This document shows positions 9,156 to 17,986 of a stretch of DNA of 64,000 nucleotides, one piece after another. This DNA comes from Terrisporobacter sp. (lineage in GTDB: Bacteria; Bacillota_A; Clostridia; Peptostreptococcales; Peptostreptococcaceae). How positions within the stretch are numbered: the first letter of the stretch is position 1; every line of letters begins with the position of its first letter. A model generated the notes under the pieces. It did no database searches and was not told the origin of the DNA. It saw only the letters and a list, made by a program, of their open reading frames with translations. The DNA lies in NCBI GenBank assembly GCA_029851945.1, contig JARKUZ010000050.1:5132-69131 (forward strand). The letters are read 5' to 3'. The position numbers and the translations under genes were made by a program.

Positions 9156-9309
9156 TTTAGATTTATTGTAAATTAATTTATACATAATTGAAAAAAATTA
9201 TAAGTTATGTTAAAATGACCCATGTAATTAGCAAATATCAGTATTATAGTTTAAAGTTATTAATTTTGATGAATTATAGATTGGTATTTTAGACAACGTG
9301 GAGGAAACA

Positions 9310-10203
9310 ATGAGTATTAAGAAATTGGAGTATTTTATTAGTGTAGCTGAATGTTTGAGTTTTACAAAAGCAGCCCAAAAACATTTTTTATCTCAGACGG
9401 CTATGAGCCAGAATATAGCTTCATTAGAGTTAGAAATAGGTGTTAAATTATTTCATAGGAATCAACATCATATAACTCTTACAAAAGCTGGGCATGTTTT
9501 TTATGAAGATATAAAAAATATATTAAAAGCTTATAATTATTCTAGAGATAAATTAAAATATATTAATAGTAATAACAGATGTATAAGAATAAGTTATTCT
9601 AATGTAGTTGAAAAAGAAATTCTATTTAACTTATCTAAAAAATTCATAGATAAACACCCTGATATTGAGATTAAATTTATTAATAGAATAGTTAATAATC
9701 TTTATCAGCCTTTATTCAAAGATAATGAAGATATAGTTTTCATATTATCTAATTATATCAATAATATGAAAAGACTAAATAGAATTAATATTTATCATGA
9801 AAAGTTATTATTAGCTGTATCTAAAGAAGAAAAATTAGAAAATGAAAAATATATTAATTGGGATGATATAAATTTTGATAAAATAGTATTAACTGAAAAT
9901 CAAGTATATTTGAATGATTACAAGAATATATTCAATAATCAATTAATAAGCATAGAAAATGAGGAAATCTTTAATTCAGAAGTAGACCATGAAACTGTTA
10001 TGCTACTTATAGAATTGAATAAGGCATATTCATTTATACCAGATATACCAAGAGTCAGAAATAATAAGAGAATAAGATGCTTGGAAATTTTAGGAAAAGA
10101 TTTATATATAGATGTAGACATGATATGGCAAGAAGATATGTTAAGAGAAGAAGTAAAAGAATTTATAAAATTTGTTAAAAATGAAATGAATAATAAAGCA
10201 TAA
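9310..10203 (+). CDS. LysR family transcriptional regulator
   Basis: A 297-residue LysR-type regulator. The N-terminal winged helix-turn-helix (residues about 1-60) shows the family pattern KLEYFISVAECLSFTKAAQ, then a helix rich in SQ and leucine ahead of RN-type linker residues. The remaining ~200 residues form the effector-binding domain. The ATG at 9310 is used because GGAGG precedes it by six bases; an upstream GTG at 9298 overlaps that site. Regulators of this class often act on a divergent neighbour, but the adjacent upstream gene points the same way. The target is unknown. Confidence 0.88.
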   Translation: MSIKKLEYFISVAECLSFTKAAQKHFLSQTAMSQNIASLELEIGVKLFHRNQHHITLTKAGHVFYEDIKNILKAYNYSRDKLKYINSNNRCIRISYSNVVEKEILFNLSKKFIDKHPDIEIKFINRIVNNLYQPLFKDNEDIVFILSNYINNMKRLNRINIYHEKLLLAVSKEEKLENEKYINWDDINFDKIVLTENQVYLNDYKNIFNNQLISIENEEIFNSEVDHETVMLLIELNKAYSFIPDIPRVRNNKRIRCLEILGKDLYIDVDMIWQEDMLREEVKEFIKFVKNEMNNKA

Positions 10204-10578
10204 GTTTTTCTTATACATTATAAGTAAAAACTATTAGATTTTATTATGAAAATAATTTATAATATGTATTGTAATAAGAAAAGGGAATTATTTTTTAGGG
10301 AATAAAAGTATAATCGGGATATTTTTATTTTAATCAGTTAGAAAAGGTTTAAATTTAATTGGGAAAACCTTTTTGGTGGGGGTTGTTTTGTTCGGATTTA
10401 GGATTTATTTAATATTAAAACCTTTATTACATGGTTACTTTGAGATGGGGGTCTCTAAGTAGCCTCTTTTATTGTCAATTTTAAAAAGCTAATAATTAAA
10501 TTTAATATTATGAATAATATTAATTATTTTAAAGTAATAAATATAATTATAGTATTTATATGTAAAGAGGTGTTAATA
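10204..10578 (+). ncRNA. Possible structured RNA or long 5' leader
   Basis: A 375-bp stretch without a clear gene. A TATAAT at 10258-10263 could start a transcript; the -35 is weak. From about 10280 the strand is unusually G-rich for this genome. It contains a hairpin (AAAAGGTTT at 10342-10350 with AAACCTTTT at 10365-10373) and ends in a long terminator-like stem at 10433-10464 with TTTT after it. Promoter, internal helix and terminator in this order suggest a small RNA, or an attenuated leader of the next gene. No known RNA family was recognised. Confidence 0.4.
10433..10470 (+). terminator. Terminator-like hairpin upstream of small protein gene
   Basis: GGTTACTTTGAGA pairs with TCTCTAAGTAGCC (a few mismatches) around TGGGGG, then TCTTTT. 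It lies about 110 bases before the start of the following gene, so it could end a small RNA or attenuate that gene. Confidence 0.65.
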
Positions 10579-10929
10579 TTGGCAAATGAGGAAAATAATA
10601 AATATAAAAGAAAGAAGACAAAACAAAATAAGAAAAATAATTGCAACAATAAGTCAAAGAAAAAATATGATGAAGGTATAGGATTAGCTTCCTTTAGCTA
10701 TGCTGATTATATACTTTTATCCTCTGTAATAGCATATAGCATTGCGGAAGAATTGAATGATGATGATTTATCTATGTTTATTATTTTTCTAGATCTATTA
10801 CTTGCAGACCTAGGATTAATAGTTGCGAAAAGAGGAATAGAGGCTAGAAATAGTGCTGAAGAAAGTGAAGCTGTAGAGGAAGGTACGATAGAAGGTATTG
10901 AAAGTGTAGAGGAAGATATTTTATTTTAA
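10579..10929 (+). CDS. Small hypothetical protein with basic N-terminus, hydrophobic core and acidic tail
   Basis: The chosen TTG start at 10579 follows AGAGGTG by eight bases; the longer frame from 10510 has no ribosome-binding site. The 116-residue protein has three zones: a Lys/Asn-rich N-terminus (about 1-33), a hydrophobic, probably membrane-associated middle (ADYILLSSVIAYSIAEEL and SMFIIFLDLLLADLGLIV), and a Glu-rich acidic tail. Nothing in it identifies a function. Clostridia have many small proteins of this style near sporulation genes, but that link is only an impression. The upstream region carries terminator-like structure. Confidence 0.6.
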   Translation: MANEENNKYKRKKTKQNKKNNCNNKSKKKYDEGIGLASFSYADYILLSSVIAYSIAEELNDDDLSMFIIFLDLLLADLGLIVAKRGIEARNSAEESEAVEEGTIEGIESVEEDILF

Positions 10930-11273
10930 TGTATATAAAGTAAAATTGTAATTAATTATTATGAAAAAATGATACCTTATTACATATAATTATTTAATAT
11001 AAAAGTTAAATATTGATATATAAATTAATAATACTAATTTATTGTAGCATATTTATTTTGCTACTTTTTTTATTACAAAATAATAAAAACTTGTTACTAT
11101 GAAAGTTTTATGGTTACTAAATTATAACAAATTTAAAATTTAATGTTTGATAATAGTTACAAATTAGTTACATATTTTGGAACCCTTATTAATATAAATG
11201 TATAAATAAAATTTATATAAGAAGATGAAAATTTTTACATTTGATATAAAAATATTTTATAGGGGTGAAAATA
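10930..11273. other. Intergenic region before G5/3D protein
   Basis: About 340 bp. The only clear element is the terminator at 11044-11071. The downstream half should hold the promoter and leader of the G5/3D gene; nothing more specific is visible. Confidence 0.5.
11044..11071 (+). terminator. Terminator after small hypothetical gene
   Basis: GTAGCA pairs with TGCTAC across a short AT-rich loop and is followed by seven T. Confidence 0.7.
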
Positions 11274-12137
11274 ATGAAAAAAATTTTGAAATTTAAAAAT
11301 AGCAAAATAATTATAAACTGCTTAGTTACCATATTATTATTAGGAGGATTGCTTACTGGATATTGGAGTATAAAAAAAGAAGATGTCAGTCTAATAGTAA
11401 GAGGAGAAGGAAAAAGTGTTAATTCTTTTGCTAAAAATGTGGAAGATTTGTTAAAAGAAAACAATGTTACTTACGATGAAAATGACATAATAGAGCCGAG
11501 TTTAGATACAAAATTACAAGATAATATGAAAGTAAATGTTACATATGTTGATGTAGTTACTGTGAGTGAACATGAAAGAATTGATTATGAAACTAAAATA
11601 AAAGAAGATAGTAATTTGGAAAAAGGAGTAACAAAAGTAATTCAAGAAGGAAAACAAGGAAGAAAAGTTACCATATATGAAGAAGTATATCATAATAATA
11701 AATTGGTTTCTAAGGTTGTCGAAGAAGAAATAATTCGAGAAAAACCAGTAGCTAAGATTATAACGAAAGGGACTAACACAAGTAATTATGCTAAAGCTTC
11801 ATTAAAAAATTCAGACAAGCTAAAAGGTACTACTAGTTACAAATTATCAGGAAGTAATTATAGTTCTAGTGGTAAAAAATTAGCTGTTTCAGCTACTGCC
11901 TATAGTGGAGGCGGAATTACAGCTACTGGAACTAGAGCAAGATGGGGAGTTATAGCTGTAGATCCAAGAGTTATACCTTATGGAACAAAAGTTTATATAC
12001 CACAATTTAATATGACTTTCACAGCGGAAGATTGTGGTGGTGGTATAAAAGGAAATAAAATAGATATATATATGAATTCTGATTCTTCATGTTATAACTG
12101 GGGAAAACGTAGTATTGACATTTATATTGTAGGATAG
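11274..12137 (+). CDS. Cell-wall protein with DUF348, G5 and 3D domains (YabE-like)
   Basis: A 287-residue exported or membrane-anchored protein. One N-terminal hydrophobic segment (about residues 10-30) is followed by a DUF348 ubiquitin-like domain, a G5 domain (about 95-165, ending IREKP) and a C-terminal 3D domain (about 205-287). The 3D domain contains the aspartates that name it: AVDPRVIPYG, AEDCGG and KIDIYM. The 3D fold is related to MltA/Rpf-type lytic transglycosylases, so it probably cleaves or remodels peptidoglycan. The ATG at 11274 is preferred because AGGGGTG lies seven bases upstream. Monocistronic, with its own terminator. Confidence 0.88.
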   Translation: MKKILKFKNSKIIINCLVTILLLGGLLTGYWSIKKEDVSLIVRGEGKSVNSFAKNVEDLLKENNVTYDENDIIEPSLDTKLQDNMKVNVTYVDVVTVSEHERIDYETKIKEDSNLEKGVTKVIQEGKQGRKVTIYEEVYHNNKLVSKVVEEEIIREKPVAKIITKGTNTSNYAKASLKNSDKLKGTTSYKLSGSNYSSSGKKLAVSATAYSGGGITATGTRARWGVIAVDPRVIPYGTKVYIPQFNMTFTAEDCGGGIKGNKIDIYMNSDSSCYNWGKRSIDIYIVG

Positions 12138-12139
12138 TT

Positions 12140-12178
12140 AAAGTACCAGGGTAAGTTTAATCTTAACCTGGTACTTTT
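12140..12178 (+). terminator. Terminator after G5/3D gene
   Basis: AAAGTACCAGG pairs perfectly with CCTGGTACTTT, followed by T. Some further pairing extends into the loop. Confidence 0.88.
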
Positions 12179-12346
12179 AATATATATTTATATAAATATA
12201 ATAGATAAGGTAGGAAAATTTAAACTTTTAGAGTAAATTAATTATTACAAATTTAACATACAATATTTACTAAATATAAAAATAAAGATAAAATATACAT
12301 GATACGATTTGTATTTGATAAATAATAAATGAAAAGGAGCTTATAA

Positions 12347-14044
12347 ATGTCGTATAGGGGAAAATATAATAGTTGGTTAGAAAATAACTACTTTGATGAT
12401 AAAACAAAAGAAGAGTTATTAAACTTACAAGGAAATGAAAATGAAATAGAAGATAGATTCTATAAAGATTTAGAATTTGGAACAGCAGGGCTTAGAGGAA
12501 TAATAGCAGCAGGAACTAATAGAATAAATATATACACTGTAAGAAGAGCAACTTTTGGGCTTGCTAATTACATATTAAAAAATACAACAAAAGAGGAACA
12601 ATCAAGAGGTGTAGCAATAGCTCATGACAATAGACATATGTCTAGAGAATTTTGCATAGAAGCAGCAAATACTTTAGCAGCATGTGGAATAAAATCATAT
12701 ATATTTGATAGTCTAAGAACTACTCCTGAATTATCTTTTGCAGTTAGAAATTTAAATTGTATAGCAGGAATAGTAATAACTGCCAGCCATAATCCACCAG
12801 AATATAACGGATATAAAGTTTATTGGGAAGACGGTGCTCAAGTTATGCCAGAAATAGCTAACGCTATTACAGATGAGATAAATTCAATAGAAGATTACTC
12901 TATTATACCAACATTTAGTGAAGAAAATAAAAATTTAGTAGTTCTATTAGATGAAAAGCAAGATGCTGACTTTATAGAAGCTGTAAAAAAACAAATTATA
13001 AGAAAAGATTTAGTTAAAAAATTTGGTAAGAATTTCAAGGTAGTATATACTCCTCTTTGTGGTACAGGAAATGTTCCTGTTAGAAGAGCCTTAGAAGAGT
13101 CAGGTTTTGATCATGTTATTTGTGTAAAAGAAGAAGAAATGCCTGATTCAAACTTTGCGGGAATAGAATATCCAAATCCAGAAGACCAAAGAGCATTAAC
13201 AAGAGGTATAGAACTTGCTAAAAATGAAAATGCTGATTTAGTAATAGCCACTGATCCAGATTGTGATAGAGTAGGTGTTGCAGTAAAAACAACTAAAGGT
13301 GATTATGCTTTACTTACAGGAAATCAAATAGGTGGAATGTTGACTAATTACATAATTGAAGGGTTAAAAGAAATTGGAAAATTAGAAGAAAATTCTGTTT
13401 TAATAAAAACTATAGTAACATCTGAATTTGGAGCAGATATAGCAAAAGCAAATAATATTGATGTTATGAATGTATTAACTGGATTTAAATTTATAGGAGA
13501 AAAAATAAAATCTTTTGAAGAGAAAAAAGATAAAACTTATTTATTTGGGTATGAAGAAAGTTATGGATATTTAGTAGGTACTCATGCCAGAGATAAAGAT
13601 GGTGTAGTAGCATCTTTATTAATATCTGAAATGGCTGCATATTATTACTCAAAGGGTATGAGCTTATATGAAGGATTACAAGAACTATACCAAAAATATG
13701 GATACTTCAAAGAAGAGACAATATCTTTAACTTTAGCAGGAATTGAAGGTTTAGAAAAAATAAAAGAAATAATATCTTATTTCAGAAATAATACTTTACA
13801 ATCTTTTAATAATAAAAAAATTATAGATATTAAAGATTATGAAAAAGGTATAGATAATTTACCAAAAGCAAATGTTTTAAAATATTTCTTAGAAGATGAA
13901 TCTTGGATAGCTGTAAGACCATCAGGAACAGAACCTAAGCTTAAGTTCTATTTGGCAGTAAAAGGAAACGATGAGTTAGAAAGCGATAAGAAATTATCAG
14001 GAATAAAAGAAAGTATAAATGAAATACTAAATAAATTAATGTAA
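12347..14044 (+). CDS. pgcA: Phosphoglucomutase/phosphomannomutase
   Basis: A 565-residue alpha-D-phosphohexomutase that would interconvert glucose-1-phosphate and glucose-6-phosphate, linking glycolysis to envelope sugar synthesis. The phosphoserine loop is TASHNP (Ser147), the metal loop is DPDCDR, the sugar-binding loop is GYEESYG, and the phosphate-binding loop near the C-terminus is RPSGTEPK. Length and motif order match the PgcA subfamily of Firmicutes. AAAGGAGC precedes the ATG. It stands alone with its own terminator. Mannose specificity cannot be excluded. Confidence 0.93.
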   Translation: MSYRGKYNSWLENNYFDDKTKEELLNLQGNENEIEDRFYKDLEFGTAGLRGIIAAGTNRINIYTVRRATFGLANYILKNTTKEEQSRGVAIAHDNRHMSREFCIEAANTLAACGIKSYIFDSLRTTPELSFAVRNLNCIAGIVITASHNPPEYNGYKVYWEDGAQVMPEIANAITDEINSIEDYSIIPTFSEENKNLVVLLDEKQDADFIEAVKKQIIRKDLVKKFGKNFKVVYTPLCGTGNVPVRRALEESGFDHVICVKEEEMPDSNFAGIEYPNPEDQRALTRGIELAKNENADLVIATDPDCDRVGVAVKTTKGDYALLTGNQIGGMLTNYIIEGLKEIGKLEENSVLIKTIVTSEFGADIAKANNIDVMNVLTGFKFIGEKIKSFEEKKDKTYLFGYEESYGYLVGTHARDKDGVVASLLISEMAAYYYSKGMSLYEGLQELYQKYGYFKEETISLTLAGIEGLEKIKEIISYFRNNTLQSFNNKKIIDIKDYEKGIDNLPKANVLKYFLEDESWIAVRPSGTEPKLKFYLAVKGNDELESDKKLSGIKESINEILNKLM

Positions 14045-14046
14045 AT

Positions 14047-14090
14047 AAAAAAGCAGTAAATTCTTAGTGAGAATTATACTGCTTTTTATT
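14047..14090 (+). terminator. Terminator after phosphohexomutase gene
   Basis: AAAAAAGCAGTA pairs with TACTGCTTTTT (with a bulge), followed by ATTTT. Confidence 0.82.
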
Positions 14091-14334
14091 TTAGCATCAT
14101 GAATTAAATGCATAAAATTTAAAATATTTGTCTATTATTGAAACGAAATTTTTAAGAATTTCTATGGAGATGAATATTATAGAAAGTAAAAATTAAGATA
14201 CTATTATAATGCATATACTACTCATTAATTTTTATATTAAGAATAAATTATATAACATATAAATAAAGGTAATATATTAGAATATAAGATAAAATGAAAT
14301 ATTATGGATAGAGTATTTAGATAGGAGGAAGTGA

Positions 14335-15180
14335 ATGAAAAGAAGTTTAAGTACTGTAATTAAAGATTATAATAGAAAAATAAAATTTATCTTAGAATAT
14401 TCAAATTATAGAGAGATAAATTCTAAAGCAGCAGAAATATCCTTTTATCTATTATTATCTATTTTTCCGTTTTTTATATTTACAATAAGTTTAGTAGTTT
14501 ACACGCCTATTATAAATCTAAGTAAATATATTTTTTTGTTAAAAAAAATTATACCTGATAGTGCATTCAATATAATAACCTCACTGATTCAATCAGCAAT
14601 AGAAAATAGGAGTATACATTTTTTGTTTTTTAGTTTTATTTTAGCTATGTATACCATGTCTAGAGCCGTAATAGTACTCATAAGAGGGATGAATAAATCT
14701 TATAATATTAGAGAAACTAGGCCATACTTTGAAGTTTTATTCATATCATTAATTTTTGTTATAATGTTAGTATTTCTTATTTTTACTTCAATGATATTCT
14801 TAGTATTTGGAGAAAAGTTAGGGGCTTTTATTTTTAATATTGTAGGTTTAGATCAATACTTTATGCATATTTGGAATTTATGCAGATATATTGTTGGTAT
14901 AGTTACAGTTATTATAGTGATTATGAATTTATATAAATTTACTCCAAATAAAAAATTAACTTTTAAAGAAGTTCTTCCGGGAGCAATCGTATCTACATTA
15001 TGTTGGCTTATAGCCTCATTTTGTTACTCATATTACTCAAATAATTTTGCAAAATATGATATTATATATGGAAGTATAGGGGGCATAATAGTATTAATAA
15101 CATGGATTTATCTTAGCAGTTGGACAATTCTAATTGGATGCGAAATTAATGCTAGATTATATAGGAGAAAAATCAAGTAA
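14335..15180 (+). CDS. YihY/BrkB family membrane protein
   Basis: A 281-residue polytopic membrane protein of the YihY (BrkB, formerly mis-assigned RNase BN) family. About six hydrophobic segments are seen, with the family features AAEISFYLLLSIFPF near residue 35, and GAIVSTLCW and YGSIGGIIVLITWIYL near the C-terminus. The function of the family is not settled; export or membrane-integrity roles have been proposed. The ATG has AGGAGG eight bases upstream. It is monocistronic and convergent with the next gene, sharing a terminator. Confidence 0.88.
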   Translation: MKRSLSTVIKDYNRKIKFILEYSNYREINSKAAEISFYLLLSIFPFFIFTISLVVYTPIINLSKYIFLLKKIIPDSAFNIITSLIQSAIENRSIHFLFFSFILAMYTMSRAVIVLIRGMNKSYNIRETRPYFEVLFISLIFVIMLVFLIFTSMIFLVFGEKLGAFIFNIVGLDQYFMHIWNLCRYIVGIVTVIIVIMNLYKFTPNKKLTFKEVLPGAIVSTLCWLIASFCYSYYSNNFAKYDIIYGSIGGIIVLITWIYLSSWTILIGCEINARLYRRKIK

Positions 15181-15217
15181 AGTATAAAATTATTAAAAAT
15201 TACATAGTTGTAGTCAA

Positions 15218-15250
15218 TAAAGCTGTATGAAGATAATTCATACAGCTTTA
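15218..15250. terminator. Bidirectional terminator
   Basis: TAAAGCTGTATGA and TCATACAGCTTTA pair perfectly (13 bp) between the convergent yihY-type gene and the 120-residue hypothetical gene. Confidence 0.8.
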
Positions 15251-15253
15251 CTT

Positions 15254-15616
15254 TTAAAAATTTTTTATATAATCTTTTTCACATAACAATTCGTTAATTA
15301 AATCTACATAAGGTTTATTTTTTATATATGAAGCAGTAATATAAACTCTTTTTTTATCTTGTCTCTTCCAAAGTCTAAATTTTAAATTTTCTTTGGAACT
15401 AAATATAGACTTATAATAATTTTCAACTTTTTCTAATAATCTGGCTTCATCTTCATTTACCTTTACTTCAGACAAAATTTCATCTACTCGTTTATTAATA
15501 TCTTTGTCAGAAAGGTAAGATAGACATAATTGAAACTGTGTTTTGTAATCAACATCGGAGTACTTATTAGAAATTGTCTTTGCCATATTGTGAGCTTTTA
15601 TATATATGTCATCCAT
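15254..15616 (-). CDS. Hypothetical protein (120 aa)
   Basis: The ATG is preceded by GGAGGTG, so it is probably translated. The protein is highly charged and mostly helical, with no cysteine cluster, signal or membrane segment. A central stretch (VNEDEARLLEKVENYYKSIF) looks able to form a helical hairpin. The C-terminal third is basic (KFRLWKRQDKKRVYITASYI). No family recognised. Its upstream side faces 800 bp of decayed sequence. Confidence 0.65.
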   Translation of the reverse strand: MDDIYIKAHNMAKTISNKYSDVDYKTQFQLCLSYLSDKDINKRVDEILSEVKVNEDEARLLEKVENYYKSIFSSKENLKFRLWKRQDKKRVYITASYIKNKPYVDLINELLCEKDYIKNF

Positions 15617-15731
15617 TTAGATTCCACCTCCGTAAGAGTATTATATTTTTTATGATATAATCTTTTACTATATAATATTAAAAAAAATAATAATGATTAC
15701 CTTAAAAACAAATAAATACAAGTTTTTAGAT

Positions 15732-15908
15732 ATAAATATTTTAAACCAAATAGTTACGATATTATCTGTTGTAATGATGTTAAGATATAGCTTATCTTTA
15801 TAAGAAGAAGCTAAGTCAATATAAGATTCTGTTATAAAAGTATTAAATAAAGGATATAGTACATCAGATATTTACAAATATAAAGGAATTGTCATAGTGA
15901 CAAAATAG
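15732..15908 (+). pseudogene. leuB: Decayed 3' end of leuB (3-isopropylmalate dehydrogenase)
   Basis: In one frame the translation reads ILNQIVTILSVVMMLRYS, a stop, EEAKSI, a second stop, then DSVIKVLNKGYSTSDIY. This matches the C-terminal region of isopropylmalate dehydrogenases, which typically reads like NPIATILSAAMMLRYSF...EEA..IE.AV.KVL..GYRT.DI. Only about 55 codons survive, with two in-frame stops and no start, so the gene is dead. It implies that an ancestor had leucine biosynthesis at or near this site. The assignment rests on remembered family pattern, not a search. Confidence 0.72.
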
Positions 15909-16271
15909 AGGGGAGACCTAATAGTTAAAGAAATATAGTTATATAAATAAAAAATCATTTCTTAGATTAAGAGAGGATTTTTATTTAATCTAAAAGTCCT
16001 GAAATAGGCTCTTACCACCAATAGAATGACACTATTAAGTTAGAAGTATTTAAATGGTATTTTTCCGCTAGGATTTGAATTAGTAATAGTAATATTTTTG
16101 AGAGTTTTAAGTTTCTATAAATATCTTCTACATAATAGTAAGTATTATAATCACTCCAAAACTATAATAGATTTTACTTAAAAAATTATATGAAAATTAA
16201 TAATAGACTATGAATTTTTATAGATAAGTTTTATTAGTGTACATAAAATAATAAAATATTTATTGTTTTTC

Positions 16272-16332
16272 TTGAAAAAATAGTGTAGTATATTTATATA
16301 ATGCATACTATATAATGAAATAAACTACACTA
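16272..16332 (+). promoter_or_regulatory. Candidate promoter within an inverted repeat upstream of gap
   Basis: TTGAAA (16272-16277) and TATAAT (16297-16302; a TATATA at 16295 would give a 17-base spacer) make a plausible promoter. TAGTGTAGT at 16281-16289 is mirrored by ACTACACTA at 16324-16332, so the arms flank the -10 and probable start site. This suggests a regulator-binding site or a transcript-leader hairpin about 150 bases before gap. Confidence 0.5.
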
Positions 16333-16477
16333 AATAGAAATAAAAAGTTATTAAGACTGCTATAAATATTATTTACCTATTAATATAATATGTTATTTGT
16401 GACGGTATGCATTTGATAATAGATCTGAAAAATATATAGTGTATTCTAATTATAAAAATATATGGGAGGAATTAAAT

Positions 16478-17503
16478 ATGAAGATAAAGGTTGGTATTAA
16501 TGGTTTCGGAAGAATAGGAAGAAATGTTCTTAGAATAGCAAATGAAAAATCAAATAATGATTTTGAGATAGTTGCTATAAATGCAAGAGCTGATGCTAAA
16601 ACATTAGCACACTTATTTAAATATGATTCTTGTTATGGAATATTTAAAGAGGATGTTTATGTTAAAGATGAGGATACAATAGTAGTAAATAATAAAGAAA
16701 TAAAAATATTTAGATGTAATAATCCAGAAGAAATTCCTTGGGGTGAAATGGGTGTAGATATAGTAATAGAATCTACGGGTAAATTTATCAAAAGAGAAGA
16801 CGCAAAAAAACATTTGATAGCTGGAGCTAAAAAAGTAGTTATAACTGCTCCTGGAAAAGATGAGGATAAGACTATAGTTATGGGTGTTAATGAAAATGAA
16901 TATGATAGTGAAGTTCATAATATTATATCAAATGCATCGTGTACAACTAACTGTTTAGCTCCTTTTGTTAAAGTTATAGATAATGAATTTGGAATAGAAA
17001 AAGGTTTAATGACAACTATTCATGCATATACAAATGACCAACAGGTATTAGATAAAACTCATAAAGATTTAAGAAGAGCAAGATCTGCTGGAGAATCTAT
17101 GATTCCTACTACGACAGGAGCTGCAAAGGCAGTTTCAAAAGTATTGCCACAATTAGAAGGAAAATTAAATGGATTTGCTGTAAGAGTACCAACACCAACA
17201 GTATCTTTAGTAGATTTAGTATGTACATTAAAAAAAGAGTCTACTGTAGAAGAGATAAATCAAGTATTAAAAGAAGCTTCACAGAAAGAATTAAAAGGAA
17301 TATTAGGATATAGTGAAGAACCACTTGTATCAATTGATTATAGAGGAGACTGTCGTTCATCCATAATAGATGGACTTTCAACTATGTCTATGGGAGATAA
17401 GATGTTTAAAATCATATCTTGGTATGATAATGAATGGGGATATTCTTCAAGAACTGTAGATCTAGTAGAATTTATTGCACAAAAATTAAAATATACGAAA
17501 TAA
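16478..17503 (+). CDS. gap: Glyceraldehyde-3-phosphate dehydrogenase
   Basis: A 341-residue type I GAPDH. The NAD-binding Rossmann start is KVGINGFGRIGRN, the active-site motif is SNASCTTNCLAP (Cys155 is the nucleophile), and the C-terminal signature is WYDNEWGYSSR. It oxidises glyceraldehyde-3-phosphate to 1,3-bisphosphoglycerate in glycolysis. The ATG at 16478 is chosen because GGGAGGA sits eight bases upstream; the frame extends to 16439 without a start signal. Unlike many clostridia, no pgk, tpi or cggR follows; the gene stands alone with its own terminator, so this may be a second copy. Confidence 0.96.
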   Translation: MKIKVGINGFGRIGRNVLRIANEKSNNDFEIVAINARADAKTLAHLFKYDSCYGIFKEDVYVKDEDTIVVNNKEIKIFRCNNPEEIPWGEMGVDIVIESTGKFIKREDAKKHLIAGAKKVVITAPGKDEDKTIVMGVNENEYDSEVHNIISNASCTTNCLAPFVKVIDNEFGIEKGLMTTIHAYTNDQQVLDKTHKDLRRARSAGESMIPTTTGAAKAVSKVLPQLEGKLNGFAVRVPTPTVSLVDLVCTLKKESTVEEINQVLKEASQKELKGILGYSEEPLVSIDYRGDCRSSIIDGLSTMSMGDKMFKIISWYDNEWGYSSRTVDLVEFIAQKLKYTK

Positions 17504-17986
17504 TATAATAAAAAACTACAATAAAAAGTATGCTACTTTTATTGTAGTTTTTCTTTTTTTAATAAAATTTATCTATCAAGGAAAATATTAAAACTATAAT
17601 TATTAATACAGTAAAAATAATAAAAATACTTTTTAGAGCATAAATATATACAGAGTTTACATTAGTACTAATAGAAGATTTTATATTCTGATTTAAAGTT
17701 CATCTGATGATAAAAATAAGCATTTTAAATTTAACATACATTTTACATATATTAATGAAGGAAAAAATTATTGTAAATAGAATTTTAAATAGAAATAAGA
17801 ATAAAACGACAAATTACTTTAATATATGCACATGATAAATTTTATGTTGATATTAAATTCTAATTTAACTATTCTTAATAAATAGATGATATATAATCTT
17901 TAATCGAAGCAATTAATTAGTTACAGTTATAATTTTTAGGGCATCAAATATAAAAAAGGATTGACAGATTCATGGGGGGAAATATT
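17504..17986. other. Intergenic region between gap and activase gene
   Basis: About 480 bp. After the gap terminator, the minus strand has a short hydrophobic open stretch (17559-17698, SIFIIFTVLIIIVLIFSL) but no start codon and an upstream in-frame stop. It may be a decayed small membrane protein or chance. The rest is AT-rich with no recognisable element beyond the expected promoter of the next gene. Confidence 0.5.
17511..17552 (+). terminator. Terminator after gap
   Basis: AAAAACTACAATAAAAGTA-type left arm pairs with TACTTTTATTGTAGTTTTT; the stem is long and nearly perfect, with a T tract. Confidence 0.88.

Larger units (their letters stand above)
15617..16477. other. Long gene-poor region with decayed sequence and gap promoter
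   Basis: About 860 bp without an intact gene. It contains the leuB remnant (15732-15908), about 350 bp of stop-riddled AT-rich sequence in which no family was recognised, an inverted repeat around a promoter (16281-16332), and the GAPDH leader. It looks like old deletion scar tissue upstream of gap. Confidence 0.6.

Noticed and set aside
17559..17698. Small hydrophobic protein on the minus strand
   Set aside because: No start codon in the open stretch and an upstream in-frame stop; at best a relic, so described only within the intergenic entry.
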